64,000 nt of DNA from Roseicyclus mahoneyensis (GTDB lineage Bacteria > Pseudomonadota > Alphaproteobacteria > Rhodobacterales > Rhodobacteraceae). Numbering within the stretch: the stretch's first letter is position 1; each line of letters opens with the position of its first letter. A program made the translations under genes and the position numbers. Of the stretch, positions 1 to 9,737 are shown in pieces. The notes beneath the pieces were generated by a model. That model had not been told where the DNA came from. It did not search any database and saw nothing but the letters and a program-made list of their open reading frames with translations. The stretch lies in NCBI RefSeq assembly GCF_003148775.1, contig NZ_QGGW01000009.1:97972-161971 (forward strand), written 5' to 3'.

Positions 1-855
1 CTGCGCGACCTCGGTGGTGAAATTGGCGCGGTCGCGCTGCGTCTTGAGCAGCGTCGCAAGGCTCGCCTGCAAGATCACCGGATCATCGGTCAGGTCATTG
101 ACGCCAAGCCCCGCAAGCGCGGCGGCGAAATCCAGCATCTCGGCGATGCCGGGCTTTTTCTCGAGTTCTTCCTTCCGCACCGATTGCACGAAGCCCACGA
201 TCTGCGCAGCCAGATGGGCTTCGATCTGGGGGCAGCGGCTGGCGATGATGGCGATTTCCGTCGCGCGGTCTGGATAGTCGACATAGGCGTAAAGGCAGCG
301 ACGGCGCAAAGCGTCCGACAGGTCGCGTGTGCCGTTCGCGGTCAGGATCACGATGGGCCGGGCGGTCGCGGTGATGGTGCCCAATTCGGGAATGGTGATC
401 TGGAAATCCGACAGAACTTCCAACAGATAGGCCTCGAATTCCTCATCCGCGCGGTCGATCTCGTCGATCAGCAGGACGGGCGGCATCTCCTGCGTGATCG
501 CTTCGAGAAGTGGGCGCTTCAGCAGGTAATCCTCGGAAAAGATCCGTTCCTCGACGGCCTTGCCGGTCTCGCCCGCCTCGGCGCTGGCGCGGATCGCCAG
601 CAACTGCCGCTGGTAGTTCCATTCGTAGATGGCGTGGCTGGCGTCCAACCCCTCGTAGCATTGCAGCCGGATCAAACGCGCCTCGCGGGCTGCGGCCAGC
701 GCGCGCGCCACCTCGGTCTTGCCGACGCCCGCCGCCCCTTCGAGCAGCAGGGGTCGGCCCAAGGCCACGGCCAAGGCAAGCGCCATCGCCAGATCGGGCG
801 CGGCGACATAGCCCTGCCGGGCGAGGTCATCGGTGAGGGTTTGCCAATCTGCCAT
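1..855 (-). CDS. coxD: MoxR-type AAA+ ATPase, CoxD-like (3' end outside window)
   Basis: AAA+ ATPase of the MoxR group. Known CoxD proteins act as chaperones in maturing the Mo/Cu active site of aerobic CO dehydrogenase. Reading leftward from the ATG at 855, the first residues are MADWQTLTDD. A Walker A motif (GAAGVGKTE) lies near residue 41 and a Walker B (LLIDEIDRADEE) near residue 130. The 285 codons visible are close to the usual ~295 of CoxD, so only a short C-terminal piece is missing. It follows coxL by 41 bases on the same strand, which matches the canonical coxM-S-L-D order. The assignment to CoxD rather than another MoxR protein rests mainly on this position. Confidence 0.88.
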   Translation of the reverse strand, partial: MADWQTLTDDLARQGYVAAPDLAMALALAVALGRPLLLEGAAGVGKTEVARALAAAREARLIRLQCYEGLDASHAIYEWNYQRQLLAIRASAEAGETGKAVEERIFSEDYLLKRPLLEAITQEMPPVLLIDEIDRADEEFEAYLLEVLSDFQITIPELGTITATARPIVILTANGTRDLSDALRRRCLYAYVDYPDRATEIAIIASRCPQIEAHLAAQIVGFVQSVRKEELEKKPGIAEMLDFAAALAGLGVNDLTDDPVILQASLATLLKTQRDRANFTTEVAQ

Positions 856-896
856 AAGTCAGTGGCGGGGACGCGATACGCCCCCGCCCTCCTGTT

Positions 897-3320
897 TCAG
901 CCGTGCAGGCCAAGACCGTTGGCGATCTTCCAGATCCGCCAATGGTCGTGCGGCATATGGCTCTGGCGCAAGCCAAAGGCCCGGAACGCGTCATGCACCG
1001 CATTCGAGAAGGCCGGCACACCGCCCACGTTCGGGCTTTCGCCCACGCCCTTGGCCCCGATCGGGTGATGCGGGCTGGGGGTCGTCGTGTGGTCGGTCGT
1101 GTAATGCGGCGTTTCCCACGCGGTCGGCACGAAGAAATCCATCAGCGTGCCGGTCTTGCAGTTGCCCATCTCGTCATAGGCAATCTCTTGCCCCATCGCG
1201 ATCGCCAGTGCCTCGGTCAGACCGCCATGCACCTGCCCCTCGATGATCATCGGGTTGATGCGGGTGCCGCAATCGTCCAGCGCGTAGAACTGCCGGATCT
1301 CGTGCACACCGGTATCCACGTCGATTTCCATCACGCAGATATAGGCCCCGAACGGGTAGGTCATGTTCGGCGGGTCGTAATAGCTGACCGCCTCAAGCCC
1401 CGGTTCCAGACCCGGAATGGCCTGATTGTAGGAGGCGAAGGCGATTTCCTTCATCGTCTTGAAGCGCTCGGGCGCGCCCTTGACCACGAAACGGTCCACG
1501 TCCCATTCCAGATCGTTGTCGTGGACCTCGAGCAGATAGGCCGCGATCATCTGCGCCTTGGCGCGGATCTTGCGGCCCGCCATCGCCGTTGCGGCACCGG
1601 CCACGGGGGTGGAGCGGGAGCCGTAAGTGCCGAGGCCATAGGGGGCAGTATCGGTATCGCCTTCCTCGACGGTGATGCTGTCGGCAGGCAGGCCGATTTC
1701 CGACGCAAGGATTTGGGCAAAGGTCGTCGCATGCCCCTGCCCTTGCGAAATCGTGCCCAGCCGCGCGATGGCCGATCCGGTGGGGTGGATGCGGATCTCG
1801 CAGCTGTCGAACATGCCAAGCCCAAGAATGTCGCAGTTCTTGACCGGCCCCGCCCCCACGATTTCCGTGAAATGCGTCAGGCCTATGCCCAGCAGTTTCC
1901 GCGTCTCGCCCCGCTTGAAGGCTTCGACCCGCTCGGCCTGTTCCTTTCGCAGCCCCTCGTAATCGACCGCCGCCAGCGCCTTGTCCCACGCGGTGTGATA
2001 GTCGCCACTGTCGTATTCCCAGCCCAAGGCCGAGTGATACGGGAACTGATCCGCCTTGATGAAGTTGATACGCCGCAGTTCTGCCGCGTCCATCCCCAGC
2101 TCGATGGCAAGGATTTCAACCATCCGCTCGATGAAATAGGCCGCTTCCGTCACGCGGAAGGAACACCGGTAAGCCACGCCACCAGGTGCCTTGTTGGTGT
2201 AGACGCCATCGACGGCCAGATAGGCTACGGGGATGTCATAGGACCCGGTGCAGATGTTGAAGAAGCCCGCCGGGAATTTGGTCGGGTCGGCGCAGGCGTC
2301 GAACCCGCCATGGTCGGCGGTGACATGGCACCAGAGGCCGGTGATCTTGCCTTCCTTGGTGGCCGCGATCTTGCCCTTCATCCAGTAGTCGCGGGCGAAG
2401 GCCGTGGTCATCAGGTTGTCCATCCGGTCCTCGACCCATTTCACCGGCTTGCCGGTGACGATGGAGGCGACGACCGAACAGACATAGCCCGGATAGGCGC
2501 CGACCTTGTTGCCAAAACCGCCGCCGATATCGGGCGAGATCACGCGGATGTTGTGTTCCTCGATGCCGGAAATCAGCGACACAACGGTGCGGATCGCATG
2601 GGGCGCCTGGAACGTTCCATAAAGCGTCAGCTTACCGTTCACCTTGTCCATGCTGGCCACGCAGCCGCAGGGTTCCAGCGGGCAAGGATGGGTGCGGTGG
2701 TAGTAGACCATTTCCTCGGCCACCACATCGGCCCCCGCCAGAACAGCCTCGGTTGCGTCCTTGTCGCCCTGTTCCCAGGTGAAGATGTGGTTGTGGTGTT
2801 TGCGGGGGCCATGCGCGCCCACCATCTTGCCTTCGAGGTCTTCGCGCAGCACCGGCGCATCGGGTAGCAGCGCCTTGAACGGGTCCACGACGACGGGCAG
2901 CTCAGAATATTCGACTTCGACGGCCTCGATCCCGTCGGCGGCGGCGTAGCGGTCGGTCGCCACGACGAAGGCCACCTCCTGCCCCTGATAGAGCACCTTG
3001 CCATCGGCCAGCACCATCTGCTTGTCGCCCGCGAGCGTCGGCATCCAGTGCAGGCCAAGCGGCGCCAGATCGGCGGCCGTCAGCACGGCCAGAACGCCCG
3101 GAACCTTCAGCGCTGCCTCGGTGTTGATCGACACGACGCGGGCATGGGCGTAGGGGCTGCGGACGAAGTCGCCAAAGAGCATGCCGGGCATCTTGATGTC
3201 GTCAACGTAGTTGCCCTTGCCTTGTGTAAAGCGCGCATCCTCGACGCGCTTACGCTGGGAACCCACGCCCTTGAGCTTCTCGACGCGGTCCTCGCGGCTG
3301 ATCGGGGTCTGATCGGTCAT
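897..3320 (-). CDS. coxL: Form I aerobic carbon monoxide dehydrogenase, large (molybdenum) subunit
   Basis: Catalytic subunit that oxidises CO to CO2 at a Mo-Cu centre in a CoxLMS heterohexamer. It has 807 residues, against about 809 in Oligotropha. The active-site loop reads AYRCSFR with the copper-binding Cys at residue 386. This is the diagnostic form I signature; form II enzymes have AYRGAGR. The catalytic Glu lies in [10 protein letters not shown] at residue 761. The start at 3320 overlaps the coxS stop as ATGA, which is preferred over the longer open frame running upstream through coxS. It allows the organism to use trace CO as a supplementary energy source. Confidence 0.97.
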   Translation of the reverse strand: MTDQTPISREDRVEKLKGVGSQRKRVEDARFTQGKGNYVDDIKMPGMLFGDFVRSPYAHARVVSINTEAALKVPGVLAVLTAADLAPLGLHWMPTLAGDKQMVLADGKVLYQGQEVAFVVATDRYAAADGIEAVEVEYSELPVVVDPFKALLPDAPVLREDLEGKMVGAHGPRKHHNHIFTWEQGDKDATEAVLAGADVVAEEMVYYHRTHPCPLEPCGCVASMDKVNGKLTLYGTFQAPHAIRTVVSLISGIEEHNIRVISPDIGGGFGNKVGAYPGYVCSVVASIVTGKPVKWVEDRMDNLMTTAFARDYWMKGKIAATKEGKITGLWCHVTADHGGFDACADPTKFPAGFFNICTGSYDIPVAYLAVDGVYTNKAPGGVAYRCSFRVTEAAYFIERMVEILAIELGMDAAELRRINFIKADQFPYHSALGWEYDSGDYHTAWDKALAAVDYEGLRKEQAERVEAFKRGETRKLLGIGLTHFTEIVGAGPVKNCDILGLGMFDSCEIRIHPTGSAIARLGTISQGQGHATTFAQILASEIGLPADSITVEEGDTDTAPYGLGTYGSRSTPVAGAATAMAGRKIRAKAQMIAAYLLEVHDNDLEWDVDRFVVKGAPERFKTMKEIAFASYNQAIPGLEPGLEAVSYYDPPNMTYPFGAYICVMEIDVDTGVHEIRQFYALDDCGTRINPMIIEGQVHGGLTEALAIAMGQEIAYDEMGNCKTGTLMDFFVPTAWETPHYTTDHTTTPSPHHPIGAKGVGESPNVGGVPAFSNAVHDAFRAFGLRQSHMPHDHWRIWKIANGLGLHG

Positions 3321-3808
3321 TCCGCGGCCTCCTGGCTGGCATTCATCACCGCGGCGGCGGCGAGAATGGATTTCACGATGTTCTGGTAGCCCGTGCAGCG
3401 GCAGAGGTTGCCGGCGATGCCGAAGCGGACCTCTTCCTCGGTCGGGTTCGGGATTTCCTGCAGCAACCGGTGCGCGCGGGTGATCATGCCCGGCGTGCAA
3501 TAGCCGCACTGAAGCCCGTGATGTTCCTTGAACATCTCTTGCAGGATATGAAGCTTGCCGGGTTCGCCCAAGCCTTCGACGGTGGTGATCTCCTTGCCCG
3601 CGACCTGCGCAGTGAAGACGGTGCAGGCCTTGATCGACCGCCCGTCGATATCGACGGTGCACGCACCGCAATGGCTGGTTTCACAGCCCACATGCGGGCC
3701 GGTGATGTTGAGCTGCTCGCGCAGGGTGTGGATCAACAATTCGCGCGGTTCGGCCAGAATGTCCTTGGCCTCGCCGTTCACGGTGATCTGGTAATGCTGC
3801 TTGCCCAT
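3317..3808 (-). CDS. coxS: Aerobic CO dehydrogenase small (iron-sulfur) subunit
   Basis: Electron-transfer subunit with two [2Fe-2S] clusters. The N-terminal plant-ferredoxin-type motif [15 protein letters not shown] and the C-terminal CGYCTPGM...CRCTGYQNI motif are both intact. It is 163 residues, the normal length. The ATG at 3808 has a strong GAGGAGG Shine-Dalgarno. It sits 14 bases after coxM and overlaps coxL by 4, so the subunits are probably translated in coupled fashion. It carries electrons from the Mo site of CoxL to the FAD of CoxM. Confidence 0.96.
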   Translation of the reverse strand: MGKQHYQITVNGEAKDILAEPRELLIHTLREQLNITGPHVGCETSHCGACTVDIDGRSIKACTVFTAQVAGKEITTVEGLGEPGKLHILQEMFKEHHGLQCGYCTPGMITRAHRLLQEIPNPTEEEVRFGIAGNLCRCTGYQNIVKSILAAAAVMNASQEAAE

Positions 3809-3822
3809 GGCTGGCGTCCTCC

Positions 3823-4677
3823 TCAGGCGCGGCTGACGGCGCGCAGGATGGCGCGGCGGATGATGATGCCGGCCACGTGCATCTTGAACGCAACGGGGCC
3901 ACGGTTGTCCTCGGTCGGGTCGATGGCGGCAGTCGCTGCGGCCACGGCCGCGTCGATGGCGGCGGTATCGCAAGCCGTTCCCACTAGCGCCGCGCCTGCC
4001 TCCTCCGACCAAATCGGGGTATCGGCAAGGTTGGTCATGGCGATCGAGGCGGCGGTGCAAGTGCCGCCTTCCATCGTCACCAGCGCGCCGCAGGCTGCGG
4101 TGGCATAGTCACCGATCTTGCGCTTCTGCTTCTCATAGGCGTAGCCGCCCGTGTTCACGTCGAAGGAGATCGCGGTCAGGATCTCATCATCGGCGCGCGC
4201 GGTCATGTAAGCGGCCTCGTAATAGTCGCGCGCGGCGACCTCGCGGCTGCCGTCCGGTCCCACCAGATGCAGCGTCGCATCAAGGCATTGCATCAACCCC
4301 GGCATGTCGTTGCCTGGATCGCCATTGGCGACATTGCCGCCGACGGTGCCCATGTAGCGCACCTGCGGGTCGGCGATCTGGAGCGCCGCTTCGCGCAAGA
4401 TCGGCGCGGCCTGCGCCAGCCCGTCATGCACAATAAGATCGTGCTGCGTGGTCATCGCGCCGATGGTGACGCGGCCGCCCTCGATGCGGATGCCCGACAG
4501 GTCCGCAATGTCCTGAAGATCGACCAGATGCGAAACCGCCGCCATGCGGAGTTTCATCATCGGAATGAGGCTGTGGCCGCCGGCCAGAACGCGCGCCTCG
4601 TCGCCATGCTCCGACAGGAGCGCGATCGCGGACGCCACGTCTGCCGGTCGATGGTACTCGAACCGTGCAGGTATCAT
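3823..4677 (-). CDS. coxM: Aerobic CO dehydrogenase medium (FAD) subunit
   Basis: FAD-binding subunit that passes electrons from CoxS towards the quinone pool. Both flavin motifs of the family are present: AGGHSLIP near residue 32 and [15 protein letters not shown] near residue 110. The chosen ATG at 4677 ([11 protein letters not shown]) has an ideal GGGAGG Shine-Dalgarno. The open frame continues 34 codons upstream without homology. At 284 residues it is standard length. It is first in the coxMSLD run, with 133 bases separating it from coxC upstream. Confidence 0.95.
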   Translation of the reverse strand: MIPARFEYHRPADVASAIALLSEHGDEARVLAGGHSLIPMMKLRMAAVSHLVDLQDIADLSGIRIEGGRVTIGAMTTQHDLIVHDGLAQAAPILREAALQIADPQVRYMGTVGGNVANGDPGNDMPGLMQCLDATLHLVGPDGSREVAARDYYEAAYMTARADDEILTAISFDVNTGGYAYEKQKRKIGDYATAACGALVTMEGGTCTAASIAMTNLADTPIWSEEAGAALVGTACDTAAIDAAVAAATAAIDPTEDNRGPVAFKMHVAGIIIRRAILRAVSRA

Positions 4678-4810
4678 GTCTTCCTCCCTTGTGCGCGCTA
4701 TTGACGCACTCGCCCCATCTGTATGCGGCGGTGTGCGCAGGGCGAGGCGGAAATGAACGACGCGAGACGGACGCTTCACGAACTGCGAAATGGCTGCACG
4801 AGTTGCGAGG

Positions 4811-5935
4811 TCACAGTCCCAGCAGGTCCCGCACCTCGCTCAGGCGCGAGCGGCTGACCGGAACCTTGCCAAGAGACGGGACACCTTCGAAATAGATCAC
4901 GCCGCTGTCCTTGAGACGTTCAAAGCTGGTCACATGGGCGGGATTGACCAGATAACTGCGGTGAACCCTGACGAAATCAGTACCGTCCAGCCGCTTTTCC
5001 GCCTCGGATATCGACCAGGGGCAAAACACCCGCTCGGCCCCACGATAGAGAATCGTGTAATGCCCCTCGGCCCGGAATGCGGCGATGGAGGCAGGCTCAG
5101 CGAACAGGGTCCGCCCGTCGCGTTCATAGGGCACAGGCTGAAGGCGGCGGGCAGGCTCAGGTGGTTCGGGCGCGATGGGGGTCGGCGCGGGCACCATTCC
5201 AACATCGACGACCGCCTCTCCTTCCGCCGCTTCGGGAAAGAAAGTGGCACCTGCCAGCAAGAAGGCACCGCAGATCACAAAGGCCGCAAGCGTCACCACG
5301 ATGGCCAGCGTTTCGTTGCCGAGGATCAGGTCGAACTCTGGCAGCGGCGCCTCGAGGAAACTGGTGTTCCAGATGGCGATATAATGCAACGCGACCACCG
5401 CAAGCGCGAAACACAGCGTACCCAGAAGGACATTGCGACGCGTCCGATCCCAATAGGCGATCCAGACCGCCAAGGTGGCCAGCACCAGCGAAATGGTGAC
5501 CGAGATGACAATACCGCCAAGCGTGTATTCAGCAACACAGGCCTGCATCCCCGCCATGCCGGTGTAATGCATGCCGAGGATACCCGTGCCCACGACCAGA
5601 CCCGCAACGGTGATGCGCACGGGCGTGCGTTTGCGAAAATGCAGAATGATCAGGCCCAGCCCCACCACAAGGATACCAAGCAGCGCCGAGATCAACGTCA
5701 CCAGCGGATCGTAGAAGAACAGGATCGGCAGTTGCAGGCCCAGCATGGCGACGAAATGCATCGACCAGATGCCGCCGCCCAGAACGAGCGCGGAGAGCGC
5801 GACCCGCAGCTTGCGTTCGCCCGCAGGCACGCGGGACAGGCCACGCGCCATGGACAGACCCGTAAAGCCCGCCATCAGCGCAATCGCGAAGGACGCGAGC
5901 ACCAGCCATGCATTGTGTGAAAAGTCCAATGGCAC
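4811..5935 (-). CDS. coxC: MHYT membrane sensor with LytTR DNA-binding domain, CoxC-like regulator
   Basis: Membrane-bound one-component regulator of the CoxC/CoxH type. The N-terminal half has about seven hydrophobic segments and MHYT-type motifs (SMHFVAM, GMHYTGM, ALHYIAI). These are thought to bind copper and sense diatomic gases such as CO or O2. The C-terminal ~100 residues form a LytTR DNA-binding domain (EGHYTILYRG ... FVRVHRSYLVNP). I chose GTG at 5935 because it has a GGGGAGGGG ribosome site just upstream and starts right before the first membrane segment; the open frame extends 33 codons further. It precedes coxM in the same orientation, as in known cox clusters, and probably controls CO-dependent expression. 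Confidence 0.88.
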   Translation of the reverse strand: MPLDFSHNAWLVLASFAIALMAGFTGLSMARGLSRVPAGERKLRVALSALVLGGGIWSMHFVAMLGLQLPILFFYDPLVTLISALLGILVVGLGLIILHFRKRTPVRITVAGLVVGTGILGMHYTGMAGMQACVAEYTLGGIVISVTISLVLATLAVWIAYWDRTRRNVLLGTLCFALAVVALHYIAIWNTSFLEAPLPEFDLILGNETLAIVVTLAAFVICGAFLLAGATFFPEAAEGEAVVDVGMVPAPTPIAPEPPEPARRLQPVPYERDGRTLFAEPASIAAFRAEGHYTILYRGAERVFCPWSISEAEKRLDGTDFVRVHRSYLVNPAHVTSFERLKDSGVIYFEGVPSLGKVPVSRSRLSEVRDLLGL

Positions 5936-6099
5936 GACCTCGCCCCTCCCCTGGCTTGCCCGTGTCTGCCAGTGGCGCGATGCGCGATGCGCCCCCAGCC
6001 CGCCAACTGTGTCCGAGCGTCGGGCTACGCGCAAGAAGGCGATTGGGCAAAGGACCGGCTCTAGGGGCGGACAACGATCTTGCAGGGAGAAACGTGGTC

Positions 6100-6750
6100 C
6101 TAGGTTCCGCAGGCGTCACGCAACTGGCGCACGGCGGCCTGCGTACCGTCGATGATGGGGATCGGGCAGCGATCCTGCAGTCGATGGGCCAATCCGGCAA
6201 GGGGTCCGCCGCCCAGAACCACGCTTTGCGCCCCATCGACGGCGCAAGCCCGGCACAGGTCCAGGATCGCCAGACCAAGAGTATCGGCCACGTCAGCGGG
6301 ATCATGCCGCAACGGGCCGGGGGGGCTCACGATCCCGACAAGTTGATCGAGCACGCCATGCTCATGCGACTTGTGATGCAAGGGCGCAGCGACCTCGGGG
6401 GCGAAGGTGACGATGGCAAAGGGGCCACCCCGGCGCCGAACCTCGGCAAAGGCGGCCTCGGCGATGCCGATAACCGGCAGATGCGCATGCGCCGCCCGGA
6501 CCTCGGGCGCGCCAGTGTCCCCGAAGGAGGCAAGCACGATCCCGTCGAAATCACCCTCCTGCTGCGCAATGGCCGCCAGCACCCCGGCCACAGCCGCCCG
6601 CCCGTCTTCCTCGGTCACGATCAAGGATGGCCCGAAGGCCGCAGGAACGGTGGTAAAGCGGTCCCCCGGGTGCGCCACGGCCTGCGCGGCGGCATTGATG
6701 CGCGCCGTCACACCGGGCGACGTGTTGGGGTTCACGATCAACAGCCGCAT
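6100..6750 (-). CDS. Aspartate/glutamate/hydantoin racemase family protein
   Basis: 216-residue member of the Asp/Glu/hydantoin racemase superfamily. It starts with the family's MRLLIVNPNTS strand. The two catalytic cysteines of hydantoin racemase appear to be replaced: the first site reads LASFGD and the second VVLGGGPLAG. Cysteine-less relatives with this pattern are common, so racemisation by the two-thiol mechanism is doubtful and the true reaction is unknown. The ATG overlaps the dctM stop by one base, so it belongs to the TRAP operon. It probably acts on the imported carboxylate or amide. Confidence 0.8.
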   Translation of the reverse strand: MRLLIVNPNTSPGVTARINAAAQAVAHPGDRFTTVPAAFGPSLIVTEEDGRAAVAGVLAAIAQQEGDFDGIVLASFGDTGAPEVRAAHAHLPVIGIAEAAFAEVRRRGGPFAIVTFAPEVAAPLHHKSHEHGVLDQLVGIVSPPGPLRHDPADVADTLGLAILDLCRACAVDGAQSVVLGGGPLAGLAHRLQDRCPIPIIDGTQAAVRQLRDACGT

Positions 6751-8036
6751 CACAAGATGACCGATGGTAGCCACAAGACGATGGCGGGGAAGAGATTGAC
6801 GAGGATCAACGCCACCAGCATCGCGCCGATGAAGGCCATGAGTGATGGAATGATCTTGGCGATGGAGATCTTGGCGATGGCGCATGTGATCAGCACGACC
6901 GAGGCCACCGGTGGCGTCTGCTGCCCGATGCCGAGGTTGATGGTCAGGATCAGGCCAAAATGCACCCGGTCGATGCCCAGTTGATCGGCCAGCGGCAGGA
7001 AGATCGGGACCAGCATCAAGATCGCGGGCGTCCCGTGGATGATCGTGCCCGCCAACAGGAAGAACACGTTGATCGCCAGCAGCACGACCCAGTAGTTGTC
7101 CGACAGGCCCAAGATCGCCTGCGCGATGGTCTGGGGGATCTGCTGGTTGGTCATGTACCAGCCCAGAAGCGTCGAGGTGGCCACGATGAACATCAGCATT
7201 GCGCTGCGCTTGCCCGCGATGCGGAAGGTATCGAGAAGATTGCCCAGCCGGATCGTGCGGTAAAGGAAGGCCGCCAGAACGATGGACCAGAAGGCCGCGA
7301 TGGCGCCCGCCTCGGTCGCGGTGAAAATGCCGCCCAGAATGCCCACAAGAATCAAGATCGGCAGAGTCAGGGGAATGGCGGCATCCTTGCCGGTTTCCAG
7401 CACGCGCTTGAGGCGGAACTCGCCCTCGGTCGGATAGCCTTTGCGGACGGAGATGATGTAGGCCGTCGCCATCAAGAGCCCGCAGACAAGGATGCCGGGC
7501 AAGATACCGGCGGCGAACAGCTCGGCGATCGAGGCGTTGGCCACATAGGCATAGAGGATCAGGTTCAGCGACGGCGGCACGATGATCGCCATCGTGGCCG
7601 AGGTCGATGTTACGGCGGCGGCAAAGGCGGCCGGGTAGCCGCGTTTCTTCATCTGCGGGATCATCACCGAGCCGATGGCGGCAGCATCCGAGGTGGCGGT
7701 GCCCGAAATCTCGGAAAAGAACAGCGATGTCAAGATGTTGACATGCGCCAACCCGCCCCGGATATGCCCGACCAGACTGGAGGCGAAGGCGATCAGCTTT
7801 TCCGCGATGCGCCCCTGATTCATCACTTCGCCCGCGATCATGAACAACAGCGCCGCGACAAGCAGGTAGTTGTTGGCGCCGCCAAACGGGATCAGGCCGA
7901 TGATTTGCGGCACGACGGCGGGATCGATGATGATGAGCGTGGCCGCCGTGACGCCCAGCACGAAGGCGATGGGCAGGCCCGCGATCAGCAAGACGACAAG
8001 AAGGATCAGGATGATCCAGCCGGGATCGAGAAACAT
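6750..8036 (-). CDS. dctM: TRAP transporter large permease (DctM)
   Basis: 428-residue, multi-helix inner-membrane subunit of a tripartite ATP-independent periplasmic transporter. Typical DctM signatures are present, including IVPPSLNLILYAYVAN and FSEISGTATSDAAAIG. It forms the Na+- or H+-driven channel together with DctQ. The start codon overlaps the dctQ stop (TGATG). The substrate cannot be read from the permease; the racemase-like gene behind it suggests a carboxylic acid, amino-acid derivative or hydantoin-like compound. Confidence 0.93.
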   Translation of the reverse strand: MFLDPGWIILILLVVLLIAGLPIAFVLGVTAATLIIIDPAVVPQIIGLIPFGGANNYLLVAALLFMIAGEVMNQGRIAEKLIAFASSLVGHIRGGLAHVNILTSLFFSEISGTATSDAAAIGSVMIPQMKKRGYPAAFAAAVTSTSATMAIIVPPSLNLILYAYVANASIAELFAAGILPGILVCGLLMATAYIISVRKGYPTEGEFRLKRVLETGKDAAIPLTLPILILVGILGGIFTATEAGAIAAFWSIVLAAFLYRTIRLGNLLDTFRIAGKRSAMLMFIVATSTLLGWYMTNQQIPQTIAQAILGLSDNYWVVLLAINVFFLLAGTIIHGTPAILMLVPIFLPLADQLGIDRVHFGLILTINLGIGQQTPPVASVVLITCAIAKISIAKIIPSLMAFIGAMLVALILVNLFPAIVLWLPSVIL

Positions 8037-8557
8037 CACGCGTCGCTTTCGGGCAAGAGGTCGTCAGGATGAACCTGCCCGGTCAGCAGACCGGCCAGAC
8101 GGGTGACACTGATGAGCGCGATCAAGGCTCCGCCGACGGGCATCGTGTAGCGAAACAGCGCCATCGGCAGGTCGACCGAGATCATCATGCGGCTGCCGAA
8201 ACTGGCCGCCGCGATACCGCCATACCAGGCAAGCAGCACACCGAACCCGGCGATCAGGATCAGGTTGCCCGCCATCACCGCGCGCTTGACGCCCGGCGGC
8301 AGGATGCGAACCACCGCATCGAACCCCAGATGTTCCGAGGTGCGGGTCAGGTAAGCGGCGCCGATGAAGGTCAGCGCGGCGAGGATATGGGCAGGCAACT
8401 CTTCCGACCAGGAGACGGAATTGTTGAACACGAAGCGGCTGACCACCGCGATGTTGAGCAGCACGAAGAGCAACCCGGCCAAGCCGATCACCGCCGCGTC
8501 CAACGCGCGCGTCAGCCAGAGATCGAGGCGGGCGATAAGGGTGGTAAGGCTGGCCAT
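8036..8557 (-). CDS. dctQ: TRAP transporter small permease (DctQ)
   Basis: 173-residue membrane protein with four predicted helices and the family motif around RFVFNNSVSWSEELPAHI. The ATG at 8557 has a GGAG ribosome site 9 bases upstream. An in-frame ATG seven codons earlier is closer to dctP but has a poorer site. It lies between dctP (20-base gap) and dctM (overlap), the usual PQM order. Confidence 0.92.
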   Translation of the reverse strand: MASLTTLIARLDLWLTRALDAAVIGLAGLLFVLLNIAVVSRFVFNNSVSWSEELPAHILAALTFIGAAYLTRTSEHLGFDAVVRILPPGVKRAVMAGNLILIAGFGVLLAWYGGIAAASFGSRMMISVDLPMALFRYTMPVGGALIALISVTRLAGLLTGQVHPDDLLPESDA

Positions 8558-8577
8558 GGCCGGGTGCTCCTGTCGCA

Positions 8578-9558
8578 TCACTCGATGCCAAGCGCCGCGC
8601 GGGTCGCTGCGATCATGTCGGCACCGATCACGTCAACGAAGGTCGGGCTTTCGTAAAGCGGTGCTGCAGCAGCCTGAAACGCGGCGAAATCGACCTCATT
8701 GATGGCGATACGGTCACCCAGCTCGGCGATCACGCGGGCATCGGTTTCCGTGCCCCAGTCAAAGGTCCAGGGCGCAAGCTCGGCCGCGACGGTCATGACG
8801 GTTTCCCGCAGGGCAGGGTCGAGCCCGTTCAAGTAGGGTTCACCGAAAACCAGAAAGGTCGGCAGGTAGACATGGTTGGACAGCGACATGTAATCCTGCA
8901 CCTCGTAGAGGCGCGCGCTTTCCACGATCTCGGCCGGATTTTCCTGCCCGTCGATCACACCCTGATCAAGCGCGGAATAGACCTCGCCAAAGGACAGCGG
9001 TGTGGCGTTCGCGCCCAACGTGTTGAACATCTCGACGCGCTGGCGGCTGGTGGGGGTGCGGATCTTGAGACCCACCAGATCGGCGGGCACCACGATGGGG
9101 CGCACGTCATTGGTGATCTGGCGGAACCCGTTGTCCCACATCGCGGCCAGCATCATGCCGGTGCCATCGAAACCCGCGGCCATCATCTCGCCCGCAGGGC
9201 TGGCCGCAAAGGTCTGGACCGCGGCGCGGTCCTCGAACAGGTAGGGAAGGTCGAAGATCGCAGTGCGCGCATTGATCTGCGCGATGGCCGAGGCCGAGAG
9301 CGAGGCGTGATGCGTACCAAGGCCAAGGCCCTGCAGCACGTCTTCCTCGGAGCCGAGCGTGTTCGACATGAAGATCTGCACGTCGATGGCGCCTTCGGTG
9401 GCTGCCTCGAGGCGGGATTCGTATTCGAGCAAGAAGACATGCGCGAACGACCCATCCGGCAGTGAGGAATTGATCTGAAGGACGGTTTGCGCCGAAGCGA
9501 CGCCCGGCAGGGCGAGGCTCGCGGCCGCGATGAAAAGCGAATTTCTCAGGAGCGTCAT
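8578..9558 (-). CDS. dctP: TRAP transporter periplasmic solute-binding protein (DctP)
   Basis: 326-residue extracytoplasmic receptor with a signal peptide ending in ASAQ near residue 23. The DctP core is evident from DLVGLKIRTPTSR, with the carboxylate-binding Arg in the conserved position, followed by SFGEVYSALDQGVIDGQENP. It captures a carboxylate-containing solute for the DctQM channel. The ATG at 9558 has an AAGGA ribosome site; the upstream in-frame extension is low-complexity and lacks a signal sequence. Two AT-rich palindromes lie just upstream and may control it. Confidence 0.93.
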   Translation of the reverse strand: MTLLRNSLFIAAASLALPGVASAQTVLQINSSLPDGSFAHVFLLEYESRLEAATEGAIDVQIFMSNTLGSEEDVLQGLGLGTHHASLSASAIAQINARTAIFDLPYLFEDRAAVQTFAASPAGEMMAAGFDGTGMMLAAMWDNGFRQITNDVRPIVVPADLVGLKIRTPTSRQRVEMFNTLGANATPLSFGEVYSALDQGVIDGQENPAEIVESARLYEVQDYMSLSNHVYLPTFLVFGEPYLNGLDPALRETVMTVAAELAPWTFDWGTETDARVIAELGDRIAINEVDFAAFQAAAAPLYESPTFVDVIGADMIAATRAALGIE

Positions 9559-9608
9559 GTCTCGATCCTTTCGAGGGGAGGCGGGGAAAAACAATGCCCA
9601 CCCATGCA

Positions 9609-9648
9609 AAAATATTTTCCGTTGCCCGCCATGATAAAAATGCATTTT
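9609..9648. promoter_or_regulatory. Pair of A/T palindromes upstream of dctP, candidate RpiR operators
   Basis: Two perfect palindromes, AAAATATTTT (9609-9618) and AAAATGCATTTT (9637-9648), stand out in otherwise GC-rich sequence. Their centres are about 29 bases apart, 50-90 bases before the dctP start. A related GAAA-N6-TTTC element sits directly upstream of the rpiR gene (10590-10603). RpiR-family proteins bind such dyads, so these are inferred operator sites; no binding is demonstrated. Confidence 0.4.
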
Positions 9649-9737
9649 CATGGCCAGCCGGCGCCAAGGATTCTCCGACGCTCAAGAAACGGGCAACAAT
9701 CGGGGGGGTCTGACCAAGCAATCCGCTCTGGACCGGG

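Noticed and set aside
903..2867. 654-codon plus-strand open frame antisense to coxL
   Set aside because: Shadow of coxL: low-complexity His/Arg/Gly-rich translation with no family resemblance, produced by high GC.
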